Part shown: one piece after another, positions 22,871-34,980 of the stretch | Numbering within the stretch: position 1 is the stretch's first letter | Layout: every line of letters starts with the position of its first letter | Assembly: GCA_963932465.1 (NCBI GenBank) | Contig: OZ010790.1 | Location: 96,440,363 to 96,504,362, forward strand | Reading direction: 5' to 3' | Origin: Maratus speciosus | Lineage: Eukaryota; Arthropoda; Arachnida; Araneae; Salticidae | Length of the DNA stretch: 64,000 nucleotides | Translations under genes and position numbers: made by a program | Notes under the pieces: generated by a model | Told to the model about the DNA's origin: nothing | Databases searched by the model: none | What the model saw: only the letters and a program-made list of their open reading frames with translations

Positions 22871-23629
22871 TATTCTTTGCGCTGTTTTAACATTTGGCAA
22901 CAATTTAAAAGAACCTTTTCTAAAATATGTAAAAAATATCTCTGGAAATTCTGAAAATTTTAATTTAAAATTGAAATAAACCGTCAAAAAATTAGGCAAG
23001 TTAAGAATAATAAATGCACTCTGCAAACTTCGAGTTTCTATTGAATGATTAAATTGAATGAAAATGATTAAATTCCCATGTATATTTTTTTTTCCTATGA
23101 GACTTTTTAATGAGACAATTTTATCCAGATTTAACATTAAATATCTCTTAAAATAATTCTTCGATTTAAAAACTGTCTACTTCAACATTTTTATCAAACA
23201 TTTCTCTATAATACTACGCAATTGCGTCAAAAGATGGCGACACCAGAATTCTGATATGCTTATTATGTAAGCTGTAAATATTACAAAGAATTGTCTCGGG
23301 GTTATCAAACTTCATTGATATTTATAAATAAAACATTTCAACTAAATTATTTATTATAAAAGAATTATTACATCACAATAGCTTTTATGCAAGGAAAATA
23401 ATAATTATAATAATAATAATATTATGGATGTCAGTGATTATATATTGATTGACCGTCATAATAATAAAAAATGATATTATAAAAAGAAGAGCTGAAATGA
23501 ATTATTTTTTTACGTTTCTGATCGTGTGATTTATATTCAAATAATAATTATTAATGTATATTTTTTGTAAAGTGATTGAAATTAAATATATTTATAAAAT
23601 TTATGGTAATATTTTTATTGTTGAAAAAT
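22871..23629. other. AT-rich stretch, no gene
   Basis: Contains (ATA)n-like simple sequence at about 23400-23480. The open frame at 22853-23137 runs through H2 and AT-rich DNA and shows no recognisable domain. Confidence 0.4.
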
Positions 23630-23772
23630 TGCCAAGAAATAATCATCATCAAATTGGCGTCATTATAATTGTAATTTTATTTAACTTAATAGCAATTAAA
23701 AAAATTACAAAGGAACTGAGAATAATGGTCAACTAGCAGACTTAAAAAAAAAAAAAACATTCACATGTGAAA

Positions 23773-23848
23773 ACACGTATCAGGGAGTATCGAACTGCCT
23801 ATCTTAAGGTCAGTAAACGATGGCCCTTAGCCACTCAGCCAGTGGGAA
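23773..23848 (-). pseudogene. tRNA-like sequence inside repeat R
   Basis: On the minus strand the D-arm-like GGCTGAGTGGCTAAGGGC and the box B-like AGTTCGATACTCCC are spaced as in a tRNA with a longer variable region (Leu/Ser type), and a T14 tract follows about 25 bp downstream. The counterpart in copy 2 (about 30217-30290) is badly decayed. I take it as a tRNA-derived promoter head, not a tRNA gene. Confidence 0.5.
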
Positions 23849-24452
23849 GACAAAATTTTTCTCCCCAAAAGTGGTTAAAAAGAAAGCGTGTGTATGAATA
23901 CAGTGTCATGCATTTTCGGTGAAATTTCCATAGAATGGCGAAGAAATATAGTCCGATTTTTCATGCGCATTATAAAACGAACAAGAGTCTTGCTGGAAAC
24001 AAGTAAATTGTTATTTGGTTCATCTGAAACATATTTATTTGATTTTTAAAAAATCGCCCGTGTCATTTTCGAGAGAAAATAATCGAATTATTTAACAAAC
24101 GAGAGTTTTCCCAGAAAAAAGAAAAGTGTTATTCACCTCGCCTTAATCACATTTATATTATGTATCAATTTAAAAATAATCGTTAGAACCGTTTTCGAGA
24201 TTTTCAAATTAGGAACTTCCTCGATATTATACCAACGTTTTCACTTTAAAAATGGCTATTTAGATCTCAAAATATACTGCACGTAGAAATGCAAAAATTT
24301 CAGTATACGATTAGACTGCAGATATAAGACTGTTCTAGAAAATTCAGAACAATAAGACATATATCTGCTGAGTTATTAAAAGGCGGCTTTTCGCGTTTTC
24401 TTTGATGTCGAGTTAGCTGTATATATGAGTTCCGCCATCTACGAATTCTATG

Positions 24453-24506
24453 ATACGATACGATACGATACGATACGATTTTAACGATACGATACGATAC
24501 GATTTT
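24453..24506 (+). repeat. GATAC microsatellite
   Basis: Two blocks of (GATAC)n separated by 'gattttaac', inside repeat R copy 1 and absent from copy 2, so it expanded after the copies separated. Confidence 0.85.
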
Positions 24507-24546
24507 AGGCTTAAGGCTGCGTCACTCGAAATACTACCGTCTTCCA

Positions 24547-25713
24547 TGATACTTCGCAATGATGTCTGTAGATGATTTCTGTAGATTATATATCGTTAAA
24601 CATCATTTACATGTGCATTCATTTAAAAAACCTAGTTTTCCACGTATTCGCTGACCAAATAAATATCAATTAAGCAAGAAATGTGCATGTATATTTTCAT
24701 TCCAAATACCCACTTTTTTACTTGAAATTTCTTTTGTTTTATTGTATGAAAGCAAACATTGTTCGATTTGTATTTTTAATAAATACAAGCTTTTAAATCT
24801 TTTGTTGTTTCTTTCTTTCTTTTATCATTTAGAGAAGGCATTCTTTTATTTCTTGTTTCTGTACCCAAAAGAAAAAGCTTTTTGAAAGAAATTCCAAACG
24901 TAAGCAAATTAAATAAATGCATCTTTTTATGGATTAAAAAAGCTTAAAAAGTATTTTTTAAACAAAGTAAGATATTTTAAATACGTTATCATTTCTTTAT
25001 GTATATATGTAAAATAAAGATTTAATAAAGTTACAATATGTAAAAAATGAATGAAAATAGCAATGCGTATTTTTCTTATTTTCTTATTTTAAATTATTAT
25101 TACCATTTTATTTTTATTTTCCTTAAAGTACATTTCATCTTTGAATTATTTTTAATTTTCTACGTTCATATAAATTTTATTGCCAAGAAATTATGCTAAA
25201 AGTTAATGATTGCTGAAACTACAATTAAATAACATTAACATTTTGAAGTCTGAGCTATTTAAACCGCACATCTCCCTCTGGATTGAGGGTATTTGGTACT
25301 TTTCATGTTTTTTTTTAAAAATACTTGGAAGATATGCATTTTAAAAAATTTTTATTATAAATTTTAAACTATTCATATTCATAACCAAGGAACTATTTAA
25401 ATGTAGTACTGAGAAATTATTTAAAAAAAAGCATGTTTTTTATTTTTTTTTTAAATTTGCGCATACGAAAACATCATCTTTTAATACAAAAGTTTACATA
25501 GATTTGAATAAAAACTTATCTAAATGTTGTTGTGTATCTGAAAATAGGTTTTATTTGCATATAAACATTATTTAGTAAAATTTGCTTTTGTGTGTGGTAC
25601 ATTTCAAAGCACAAAGAGCAACACAACACGGTTCACAATAAGTTCGATATTAAGCTTTTATTGTAAGGTATTTTTATATCCTTACTTCTGTTTAGTGGTG
25701 CCGCGCATTTCTT

Positions 25714-25749
<36 letters not shown>

Positions 25750-25796
25750 AAAATAAAAGGTTTGTAGATAATATATGAAAAGACAGCAAACATATA
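24547..25796. other. AT-rich stretch with a T32 tract, no gene
   Basis: No gene recognised. Poly-T at 25716-25747 creates the lysine- or phenylalanine-rich open frames in this area. Confidence 0.45.
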
Positions 25797-26628
25797 TGGT
25801 AAAGTACCCATATTTCATCCCCTCTCCTAATTTCGTCCCCCTTAACTTTTCCACTTCTGCGAAAGTGGCGCCACATATGACGCAAGGCACTTGGGACGGA
25901 AGGTAAAAGAGGTCAGGATTGAAAGTTTCGTTCGCCAAGACGCATACATAAATTAAAGACGGCGAATTTCCTATTTTTAGAAGACCTGAGTTCTTATTAC
26001 GTCGTTTGTAGAACGTTATTTACTGTACTGTAAGTATTTATTTCTTATTCATTGCATGTATTTTACGTTGGTAAGATGCTGACAGTAGCATACAGTGAGC
26101 TTTAGGACGCTCAGTTCATCTTAAGGGAACTGAAGCTCCGTCATATTGGAAAGTAGCGTGGTAACAATTTCGTCCCTCTTGCAGTTCTTAATTTCGTCCC
26201 GGGGACGAAAGTAGGAATGCTTTTTCATGATATTTTTTTCAATTTTCTTCCTCATGTTTGGATGGCTAATGTTTCGTTATGTTATTCTTCCACTGATAAT
26301 TAGTACATTTCATTGTGCCTTACTTTAATGTAAATTAAATTTCTTACTCATTTAGAAATAAATTTTGATTTAGTTATAAGTTAAAGTTCGGCGCATTGGA
26401 TTTTTTGGGGAGACGAAATTGGGACCATTTTTTTCATTTGCATTTTTAGATACTTTTGAAAAAACAATTTTTCGCATTGTTAAAAAATTTTTATACGATA
26501 TTTGCTTATGTTTCTATATGCGTGGGTAGTTAGTCTATGTAAAATCCAAATTTGGTAGATTTCCACTGAAAATTGCAACTTCCAAGGGCCTAAAAGTGAC
26601 TGGGGGACGATAATAGGGCACTTTACCC
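25797..26628. mobile_element. TA-flanked element with GTCCC motifs, 832 bp
   Basis: The left end TGGTAAAGTACCCATATTTC mirrors the right end, GGGTAAAGTGCCCTATTATC when reverse complemented, with TA on both sides (25795-25796, 26629-26630). The motif TTTCGTCCC or its complement appears near the left end (25834), in the middle (26169 and as an inverted pair at about 26191-26210) and near the right end in altered form. Such repeats may be transposase binding sites. The termini and TA target suggest Tc1/mariner. Non-coding. Confidence 0.75.
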
Positions 26629-26770
26629 TATAGTAAGTATTTTTATAGCTCAGAGAGTTAAAATTTGACTCTCGGGCTTAGTTCGCTTCACCGACAACGG
26701 CAACTCGAGAGACACTTGAGCTTAGACCTCAAAGTGTTAAAAAAATAACTGTAATTTTTTTGTTATTTAT

Positions 26771-27300
26771 GTACAGAGTGTCCCAAATTTATCTTTACAA
26801 CTTTGATCCTCCATAAAACTTAAACCAAGGGTCTGTCCAGACTTTTGTAGTAGGGTCCTGTTTTTGTGAAATCGTGAATGTTTTCTTATATTTGTGAAAA
26901 TTATAATCATATTTTTGTAATTTGAACTTAGCGTTATATCCAGGCTCTATCTTTCATATATAAAAAAGCAAAATAATACGTTCTTTGATCAGTTAAGTTG
27001 TTACGTTAGAGTTCAAATTTTATTTTTCAGTGAGTAGATTTGTAAAAGATTAAATTTTAAGGTGAAAAAAGTCTGTGAAATGTCCATTTATAAGACAAAG
27101 GATTTTATGAAAGGTTCCGTTTTAGGATAAAAAGTTTTTTTGAAGAGTCCTGTTTTGGGGTAAAAAGTTTTGAGAAGGGTCCTGTTCTAAGACAAAAAAA
27201 AATGTGAAGGGTCCTTCAAAGGAACTACAATTTTCCTAAACAGATCACTGCTTAAATGAAATTAGATATCATTTACAGTGTGACTTGAAAAATCCGACAT
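26771..27300 (+). repeat. Minisatellite-like units and a CAGAGTGTCCC end
   Basis: A CAGAGTGTCCC motif at about 26775 recalls the CAGGGTGTCC terminus of the 14464 element. From about 27060 to 27215 a unit of roughly 42 bp, containing 'gggtcctgtttt' and 'aaaaagtttt', is repeated about four times with drift; isolated relatives lie near 26850. Confidence 0.55.
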
Positions 27301-27443
27301 CAAAACCATGTTTTCCCTTCCTTTTTCTTTTACACTTTTAAGTTATGGTAGAAGAAAAATAACAATTGTTTATGAATTAAAAACTTCAATTTCGAAAGTA
27401 AAAATGCAAAAAAAATCATATTTGACATTTTTTCATTTGTCAG

Positions 27444-27616
27444 AGGCGATTATTTTCGGAAGAAATTTTCTGGGAGCTGCACCGTTTCTCAGCAACGGCG
27501 TAGAGATTAGTACACAAGTTCTTCGGAGTCTCTCTTGTGATGCTGTGCAAAATAGAACCGCCGATAACGCCAGTAACACTTCGGAAGACGTTGATGAACA
27601 ACAGGCAGAAGAAAAG
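27444..27616 (+). CDS. Candidate internal coding exon, function unknown
   Basis: A pyrimidine-rich TTTTTTCATTTGTCAG acceptor precedes, and AAG-GTAATA follows as donor. Between them are 173 bases open in one frame (entry after 2 bases, exit on a codon boundary). The G+C content is clearly higher than that of the DNA on either side, and no repeat copy is seen in the window. The peptide runs from about AIIFGRNFLGAAPF to QQAEEK. It has a hydrophobic first half and an acidic, hydrophilic second half with three N-x-S/T sites in NRTADNASNTSED, as in a secreted or luminal segment. I do not recognise the family, and no partner exon was found. The opposite strand is also open in two frames, which lowers certainty. 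It could be a transposon remnant. Confidence 0.4.
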
Positions 27617-27643
27617 GTAATATCCATTTGCATACATTTCGCT

Positions 27644-28183
27644 TAGTTTGGATATAATGACGCAAAGAAATCATTTATATAAATTTTACTTTTGATTTTG
27701 GATAGCGTGGCACAAAAGATAAAAAAAATTATTCATATAAAAACATTACAGTGCATTGTATAGGTTCAGTGAAAGGGATATTTTTAACTGTGTATAGGAA
27801 AAATAAAAGTTTTGGTTAGATGGGTAAATATATTTAGCCAAACCGAAAACAATTAAAATTGAATTTTAAAACAAATTGTTTAAAGCTGCATCAAGGCATC
27901 ACTTAAGCTTTGATATCAGATCTTTTAAAACTCATATTTTGAGTTTATCAAAGATGTGAATGATAAAGCATCAAGGAATAAATTTTAAACATCCTTTTAA
28001 ATTTAACGTAATTCTTACACATGCAATTATAAATACAACAAAAATAGAAAAATGGAATAAATAATATAGCGTCACTTAAAATTTGATATCATTATTTTTA
28101 AATTCCATATTTAAAATTCTTATAGCAATACGATAAAGTGCTGCGTCACAAACTTTTAACCCGTTAAGGGTTTTTTGAATTGA
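27644..28183 (-). mobile_element. Single-arm copy of the foldback family F
   Basis: Begins 'cttagtttggatataatgac' and runs through 'gcgtggcacaaaagat', 'catcaaggc', 'gtgctgcgtcacaaactttt' and 'acccgttaagggtttttt', the order of the right arm of 19284-20425. The mirrored arm is absent. Diverged but full length for one arm. Confidence 0.65.
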
Positions 28184-30059
28184 TATCATTACTTTTTTTA
28201 AGGTTAATAACAAAAAGATAAAAAAAATAAAGACCAACGATAAGAACTCATAATCGTGATTTCCATTCACCTTTAAATCCCTCCCACCCGCTCAAAAAAA
28301 CATACCTCATGCTTCAGTTGTAAAGAGTGATGTACTATTTCATTTTTTTAAAGAACTTTTTAGTAAGATATGGAAGTATTATACAAAATGGGGAAGTTTT
28401 ATGGTTCGTTTCACAGATATAGAAAGCTTTGTTAAATTTTGCTATGCAAAAAGTTTACTTTCTTAAGAAAAAACATCAAGAAATATTACTCTTTAAGACT
28501 TTTTATTTAAAATACAATAACACTGTAAGCACAGGAGAACAACGAAGATAGGATTTTCATCACAGAATTTGACCCCTAAAGTAATACTCATTTTGTGGCG
28601 CTAGTGTACTCAGCCTGCCGATCACGTGATCGATTGGATGGAGTTTCGATTTTCGATTATAGATGGCACCATCAACTGCCATTGAGTATTTTATTATTCT
28701 CTTTTTGAGTCTCAAAAAAGTGTACCATAATTACAATAAATATGAATGAAAATAACAAAAACAGCTGGTTGATAAAGATATAGGTTTTGTTTTTTTATTT
28801 TTTAATTTAAGTTCATAGCAACAAGCATAAATTTCTATCAAAATAGCCACATTTTCGAGTAAGATTTAATCATAAAATTTGTACATTAAAAAAAAGGTTT
28901 TCTCACTAAAAGTTAAAAAAAAATAATGCCTCATTTTATGATTTTTTTATTTTGGTAATTAAAATATGCATTATCATTTCATTTTTTATGGCTACAACAA
29001 AGAGATTTTGTAAACTACAATTTAAAATAATATTTAAAATACAAAAATTTGAACTGAAAAATGCCTTTTTGAAAGATATTAGAATTGCATCCCAAATATT
29101 AAATATTCCAACATGGAGCAGGAAAAGATTAAAGTTGCATTGCATTTGTAACAATAAATATATATATATTATGGATTAATTCTATAAAAATTGTTAAAAA
29201 ATATTTTTACATACTCATATTACTGAATAGAAGACAATTTGACAAAAAGACTTACAAATTATTTTGCTAGTCAGAAAATAATTTTGTATTATTATGCAAA
29301 ACATTAAACAGCAAATTTTTAATGATTTTAATTTGCATCATTTCTCAAAACGAAAAAGAAGTACCTAGTCTAAGGTATGATATTTTCAACATATATGAAA
29401 AATAAATATGACAGTTAGTTAATAACCTTAATAAATAATTGGAACAATTTCAAGAGATTCTTATTTTAAATTACATTACATTTTTTATACTCCTTAATAT
29501 AGGAAAAGTAATTTCTGCAGTTTTTTTTAACACACACACACACACACACCTTCCCGGAGAAAAATGTCTGAATTTAATACTATTTGGGAAGTATTTTAGT
29601 TTTTTTTTTCTTTTTTTTTTTTAGCAGATACAAAAAAACATAGATGAGACAAGAAAAGACTGTATTTATTTATATGTACATAATTAAATGTGAAAATACT
29701 TTCTGAAACAGTTAATCTGAGATTTTTAATTTTTATGTGGAGATAAGATACATAGTTACAAAATATTTGAAATGCATAGAACAAAATTCATTACTTAAAT
29801 TTAGATTAAGATTTTTAACTCAATTACATTTACGAGTTAATAAAGTCAATGCACTAGATATACGTATTTGCTGTGTGATAGTAACACTCTCAAAATATCT
29901 AAAGGATTATGAAATAATATTGAATAACATTTTCCAGTTATCGTTATTTAAAAAATGTTAAATGTATATATCTGTATTCTATATGAAATGTTAGAGTTTA
30001 GGTTTTTACCCAAAATATAGATGCCATTTACCAGCTGCAGGAAATGGCACATTTTGTTA
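28184..30059. other. AT-rich stretch, no gene supported
   Basis: Contains a (CA)9 microsatellite at 29531-29549 and T-runs at 29600-29622. Overlapping frames at 28936-29179 and 29439-29961 are very AT-rich and lack any recognisable domain. The segment 28560-28720 is less AT-rich but unmatched. Confidence 0.4.
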
Positions 30060-32439
30060 TTGAAATTTATTTAAAATGAAGTTTTATTTTATTTAGCTTA
30101 GTCATAGTTGCAGTTTAATTTTTTTTTAGCTTGATAACAATTAAAAAAGTCTTAAATTTTATTTAATGATCTAACTGGCAATAAAAAATTACAAAGGAAC
30201 TCATAAAAAAATCAAAATGCATCACTGCGGATTGAACCCAAGATATCGCGTGTATGCGAGCAGCGCTCTTAAATGCTCAGATAGTGTTTGGATAGCTAGC
30301 TGTTCCCAAAAGTGGATAAAAAGAAAGCATGCGCAGGAATACATTAATAACATCTTGCGCATTTGCAGTAAATTCGTAGAATGGCGAAAAAATATAATCT
30401 CATTTTTCATACCGATAATATAACAAACAACTGTTTTTCTGCAAATAAGCGTTATGTTATTCGCTTTATCCCAAACAGATTTATATTATATATTAATTTT
30501 AATAAAATCGCGCAGGTCATTTTTGAGTAAAAAAAAATGCGAATTATATAAAAAAAGAGTTTTCACGGACACAAGTATTATCTCATTCCTTTCATTTAAA
30601 ACAAATTCATATTATATATAGTCCAGGAAATAGAGACCGTAGAAGGGCTCTACCTAGCAAAATTCGTGGTAGTTGGGAAAAAAGGTTTACTATATGTTTT
30701 TTTGGGACGCTGAATCCGAATTTTTAACTTCTCACCCAAAATTTCCCCTGGCAACTCCTCCACATTTTGGTAAAATGCCCCCCAAAAAAGGTTTTTATTA
30801 CAAAAATCATTTTTTAATTTCATTTAAATTAATTTTTTTAATTTTTAATTTTTTTTTAAATTTCATTTAAAAAATCATTTTTTATTGTTTTTATTGATTT
30901 ATGGAAAAAGTATCTAAAAATTCAGAAAGTACACAAAATTAGCAACAAATTAGATATATGACTTTATGACTTAGGATGAAGGGGAAGGAGGGGAATCTGT
31001 CTCGGAACATGCGCGCGGCGCTGCGTGAACTAAATTGCGCAATTCCACTTAACCACTCACATGTTTACATTCGCCCTCCCATCTCCCCTCCGAACTTTCT
31101 ATATAAGGTTTACTTTAAGTTTTTTGGGTCGCTGAATCCGAATTTTTTACTTCCCCCCGAAACCCCCCACCCCCAAATAGTTGTTTTTAACTTAAATTTC
31201 TTATTGTTTTAGGGGGGAAAGCATTACGAAATTCAGAAACTAGATAAAATTTGCAACAAATAGAATATATGACATTATGACGTAGGATGAACGGGGAGGG
31301 TGAGGGCTGCCTCTGAACATGCACTGCGGCGCTACGTGCACTAAGTTATGAAGTCCAGGCAATGGGGGGATTTTACCTGGAAAAATTAATACTAGTTCTG
31401 GATTTCGACCCACTTTATGTTTTTTGGGTTGCTGAATCCGAATTTGTAACTTCCCACCAAAATTTCACCCGGCAACCCCCAAAAAATTGATTTTTTGAGA
31501 AAAGCGCGCGGGGAATGTTCCGAGGTAGGCCCCTCTCTCCCCGTTTATCCTACGTCATAATGTCATACATCCTATTTGTACAAATTTTGTCTAATTTCTG
31601 AATTTTGTAATGATTTTCCCCCAAAACAATAAGAAATTTAGGTTAATAACAACTATTTTGTGGGGTTTTCGGGGGTGGAGAAATTTTGGGGTAAGTTAAA
31701 AACTCGGATTCTGCGATCCAAATAACTTAAAGTAAACCTTTTAAGGAAAGTTCGGAGAGGAGATGGGAGGGCAAATGTAAACGTGTGAGTGGTTAAGTGG
31801 GATTGCGCAACTAAGTCCACGCAGCACCATGCGCATGTTCCGAGGCAGATCCCCCCTTCCCCTTCATCCTAAGTCATAATGTCATATATCTAATTTGTTG
31901 AAAATTTTGTTTACTTTCTGGATTTCTAGATACTTTTCCCCTAAAACAATAAAAAAATTGATTTTTTAATAAAACCCTTTTTTTGAGGGGTGGGGGTTAC
32001 CGGGGGAAATTTTGGTGGGAAGTTACAAATTCGGATTCAACGACCCAAAAAACATAAAGTAAGCCGATTTCCAGAACTAATTTAGCTAGGTAAAATTCCC
32101 TATTGCCTGGACTAATATCAATTTAAAGAAAATCGCTCAGGCCATTTTCCAGAAATGGAAACTAGGAACTTTATCCATCGCAAGTACTTTAAAAATGGGT
32201 TTCGAGATCTCAAAATATACTGCATGTAGAAATGTAAAAATTTCAGACTAGGGTAAGACTGCAGATATAAGTCTGTTTTTAAAAAATCAGAACAATATGT
32301 GGTATATTTGTTGAGCTATGAAGTGGCGGCTTTTCGTGTTTCCTTTGATCTCGAGTTAGGTGTATATATGAGTTCCGCCATTCTTACGATTTTAGGCTTA
32401 AGACTGCGTCACTAGAATACTACCGTCTTCCATGATATA
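30060..32439 (+). repeat. Interspersed repeat R, copy 2 (interrupted)
   Basis: Two pieces, 30060-30620 and 32113-32439, align end to end with copy 1 at 23630-24546. The 1.49 kb between them is the palindromic TA element. The copy ends at 'ccgtcttccatgata', where the next inverted-repeat element starts. Confidence 0.7.
30621..32112. mobile_element. Palindromic TA-flanked element, 1,492 bp
   Basis: The TIRs are GTCCAGGAAATAG on the left and GTCCAGGCAATAG (reverse complement) on the right, with TA at 30619-30620 and 32113-32114. Copy 1 of repeat R supplies the empty site. The arms (about 30621-31330 and 31500-32112) mirror each other imperfectly. Within each arm a block containing 'ctgaatccgaatt', a CCCC-rich stretch and 'taatgtcata' is itself repeated. 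A third internal GTCCAGGCAAT terminus at about 31349 shows that the element is a composite. G+C is higher than in the surroundings. No transposase is seen. Confidence 0.8.
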
Positions 32440-32442
32440 GTA

Positions 32443-34980
32443 TAGGTTAGATCGGGGCTAGTTGGGCCGCTTTTTCCTCTAATAATTTTTAAAAAATTAC
32501 AATTCAACATTTTAATATTTTATATGTTACCAATATCATTGTACTTTCAGGAAGAAGTCACAATAGTAACACTTGAAAAGATTAACTATAAGTATTAGTT
32601 TAGAAGCTCAAATTGACCCCAAGTCGCTTGGGCCAACCTGCCCCGATTGCGGGGTAAGTTGGTCGACGTCACTTTTTAATGTTCTGATAGTGTAGAAGTT
32701 TAAGAAATGATCAAAATTTTACCAAATCTTAATTTTTATTTCTTGCGAAAGAAAACACTATGTAGCCTCCTAAATTAAAATAAAAATTTTAAATATTAAA
32801 ACTGTGAGTTATTGAAATTATTAAGTTCGACCAAAAATTGCTTTAAAAATTGATTTTATTTTCTCATAAAAAATGTATTTAATACATTACGGAACCGTAA
32901 TAAATTTTAATAAAGGCATGCTAGGTATTAAAACACCGTAAATCTTAGGATACAGTAATTTAAGAAATCATCCATCCTTCATTAGGTGATTTATTATAAG
33001 CACCAGATGATAAATAAATTGTATCAAGGTCTGGTAACAAGGTACACCTCTTAAGTGCAATAATTCTTTTCTTTCGTTTATTATGTTTATCTAACGCATC
33101 ATTCCCTTCACTTTCTGTCAGTAAAATGTAATATTCCTTCATGATGCTTTGGGTAATGCCAGCTTCTTTGAAGTAATGATAATTTTCGTTTATATAAAAC
33201 TTCAATTCCTAATCAAGTATAAAAAAAAACAGTTTGTTTATCATGAAATATATATATTACTGATTACATTCATGATTTATTATTGATATAACGAGATTTA
33301 GATAATCTAATAAGTTAGGTGATAGGATATAGTCATGTGCTTGATATAATTATGTTGGATGATATTATTTTTTTATATTTTTTGTTTGAACTGCTGATCT
33401 TTATTAACGGTTCAGGAAGTCTAGTTCTATTCTGTCTGTGGAAGAGACAACATGGCTCTTAAAGGAAAAGATATTTTTTGATAATTAAAAAATTGCTTCC
33501 TGAAATTGCCCTTTTTATGGATTATGAAGACAGGAAAGATTATTTAGTTTCAACGAATAACTACCAAGGTAAGAGGCTTTCACTTCTTAAATTTGATGTT
33601 ATTAAAGCATTATTTGTGGAAAACTCTTCTCTGAACGGGGAACAAGCGGATTTTATTAATAATTCAGAAATATCAGAGTCGGATAGATTTTGATTGTTAG
33701 ATTTGTTACTTTTAGCGGTAGTATGTAACACTAGCAGGCCGAACTTTTAGGTAGGTTTCGTAAGAAATAATACTTATTGCAATCTCCCATACGTTGAAAA
33801 TTTTGAAAAACTTTTGCAGATCTACACCGATCATGAACCATAGAGCCCCAAACCACCCTCAGTTCGAACCGTTATCTATCTATCTATATATATATATAAC
33901 TCTACATATATATTACTCTTCTATGGACACGATAACATATACAATCGGTTTAAAGTTTTTAAAACTTCTTGGTAAAGGGCCAAAAAATTATGCATGACAG
34001 ATTTTTGATATAATTAAAAAAGGCTTCAAGGAGTGCAAAAAATAGGGTTTTCAGAAGAAAAAAATTCATAACTTCGTCAATTTACAAAATATCAAAATCA
34101 CTTAAATTTATCATAAATCATCTGAATATTATCTACAACTTTTGTATTGACAAGCTTTTCATAGGAGCAACTCTTATAGCAAAAAAAAATTAAAAACAAA
34201 AAAGTGTGTGTGTGTGTGGGGGGGAGGTTGTATAAAAAAATCACATTTTCCTTAATCCGTTAAATACTTGGTGAAATTAGTACTTAACTTCGAAATTCTA
34301 CCTGCGCCTGTAGGCCAAGCCAACAGGGATTATTCTATAATTATGAAAGTTATAAATGTTTTTGTACAACAGGAGCAGCTGATTTAATTTGGGGAGGAAG
34401 TAAAAAACATTATAACTTCCTTTTTTTAAAAGATTGACTGGGATAACCAGGAATTAAATTAATAAAATAATTCCTTACTATTAATTAATAATAAATTAAT
34501 TAAAATAATAATACATGTTTATTAAAATAATTCATTAAAACTATCAAAATTCCAATACCCCAGAGCCAAAATCCTACAGTGCATGTTGACCCGGCGGGTC
34601 AACATGCCCCGTGCCAAATGGGCCAACTAACCCCGTATCGCCATTTTTGTTTTTCATGACTGTAAGGAATTATTTTGAAAGTATTTCAATAAAACAACAT
34701 GCCCTACAATCACTAAGAACAATTATCTTTCTGAATTATTATATATCAAAATCTAAAATGTAATCTACAAACAAATAAAAAACGATTATTTATAACAGAG
34801 GAAATTTACTCGCCTTTGCAAAATCTTGAAAATTCTCAATTCTTTAACGGTCGCTCCGACTATGGTGCTGATGTTGGAGGGGGAAAGCGAAGCAATGCAT
34901 ACTTGGCTGGACTGACAATGTCATCTAACGCAATGTTTTAAAAATATCGCGACTGGGCCAACTAGCCTCGGTCTACCCTA
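32443..34980. mobile_element. 2.5 kb element with GGCTAGTTGG terminal inverted repeats
   Basis: The left end TAGGTTAGATCGGGGCTAG and the right end, TAGGGTAGACCGAGGCTAG when reverse complemented, are matched, each followed by TTGG. A TA is present on each side. Subterminal copies of GGGTAAGTTGGYC/GGCCAACTAACCCC type occur inside both ends (about 32630-32670 and 34590-34630). Two small frames, minus 32960-33205 and plus 33478-33693, are candidates for transposase remnants. The second is acidic near its end and contains a good AAG-GTAAGA donor-like site, but neither shows a motif I can name. A separate repeat (33750-34000) lies within. Confidence 0.6.
33750..34000 (+). repeat. Interspersed repeat shared with 61540-61760
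   Basis: Shared words in order: 'aggtag(g/a)tttcgtaagaaa', 'ttgcaatctccc/ttacattctccc', 'gccgatcat/accgatcatg', 'ctatatatatat', and 'atggacacgataac/atggatgcgataac'. Non-coding and unclassified. Confidence 0.6.

Larger units (their letters stand above)
23630..24546 (+). repeat. Interspersed repeat R, copy 1
   Basis: Aligns over about 900 bp with 30060-30620 plus 32113-32439. Shared landmarks: 'aattacaaaggaact', 'cccaaaagtgg', 'aaaaagaaagc', 'gatctcaaaatatactgca', 'gactgcagatataag', 'ggcggcttttcg', 'gagttccgccat', 'ggcttaag' and 'actaccgtcttccatgata'. It includes a tRNA-like head on the minus strand. It could be a SINE or the 3' part of a longer retroelement; no coding is seen. Confidence 0.7.

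Noticed and set aside
25633..25938. 101-residue and overlapping 67-residue minus-strand frames
   Set aside because: They run through the T32 tract (a lysine run) and the left TIR of a DNA element; no domain and no coding composition.
29439..29961. Adjacent plus-strand frames suggesting a small gene
   Set aside because: Very AT-rich, separated by homopolymer and (CA)n tracts, without any conserved motif.
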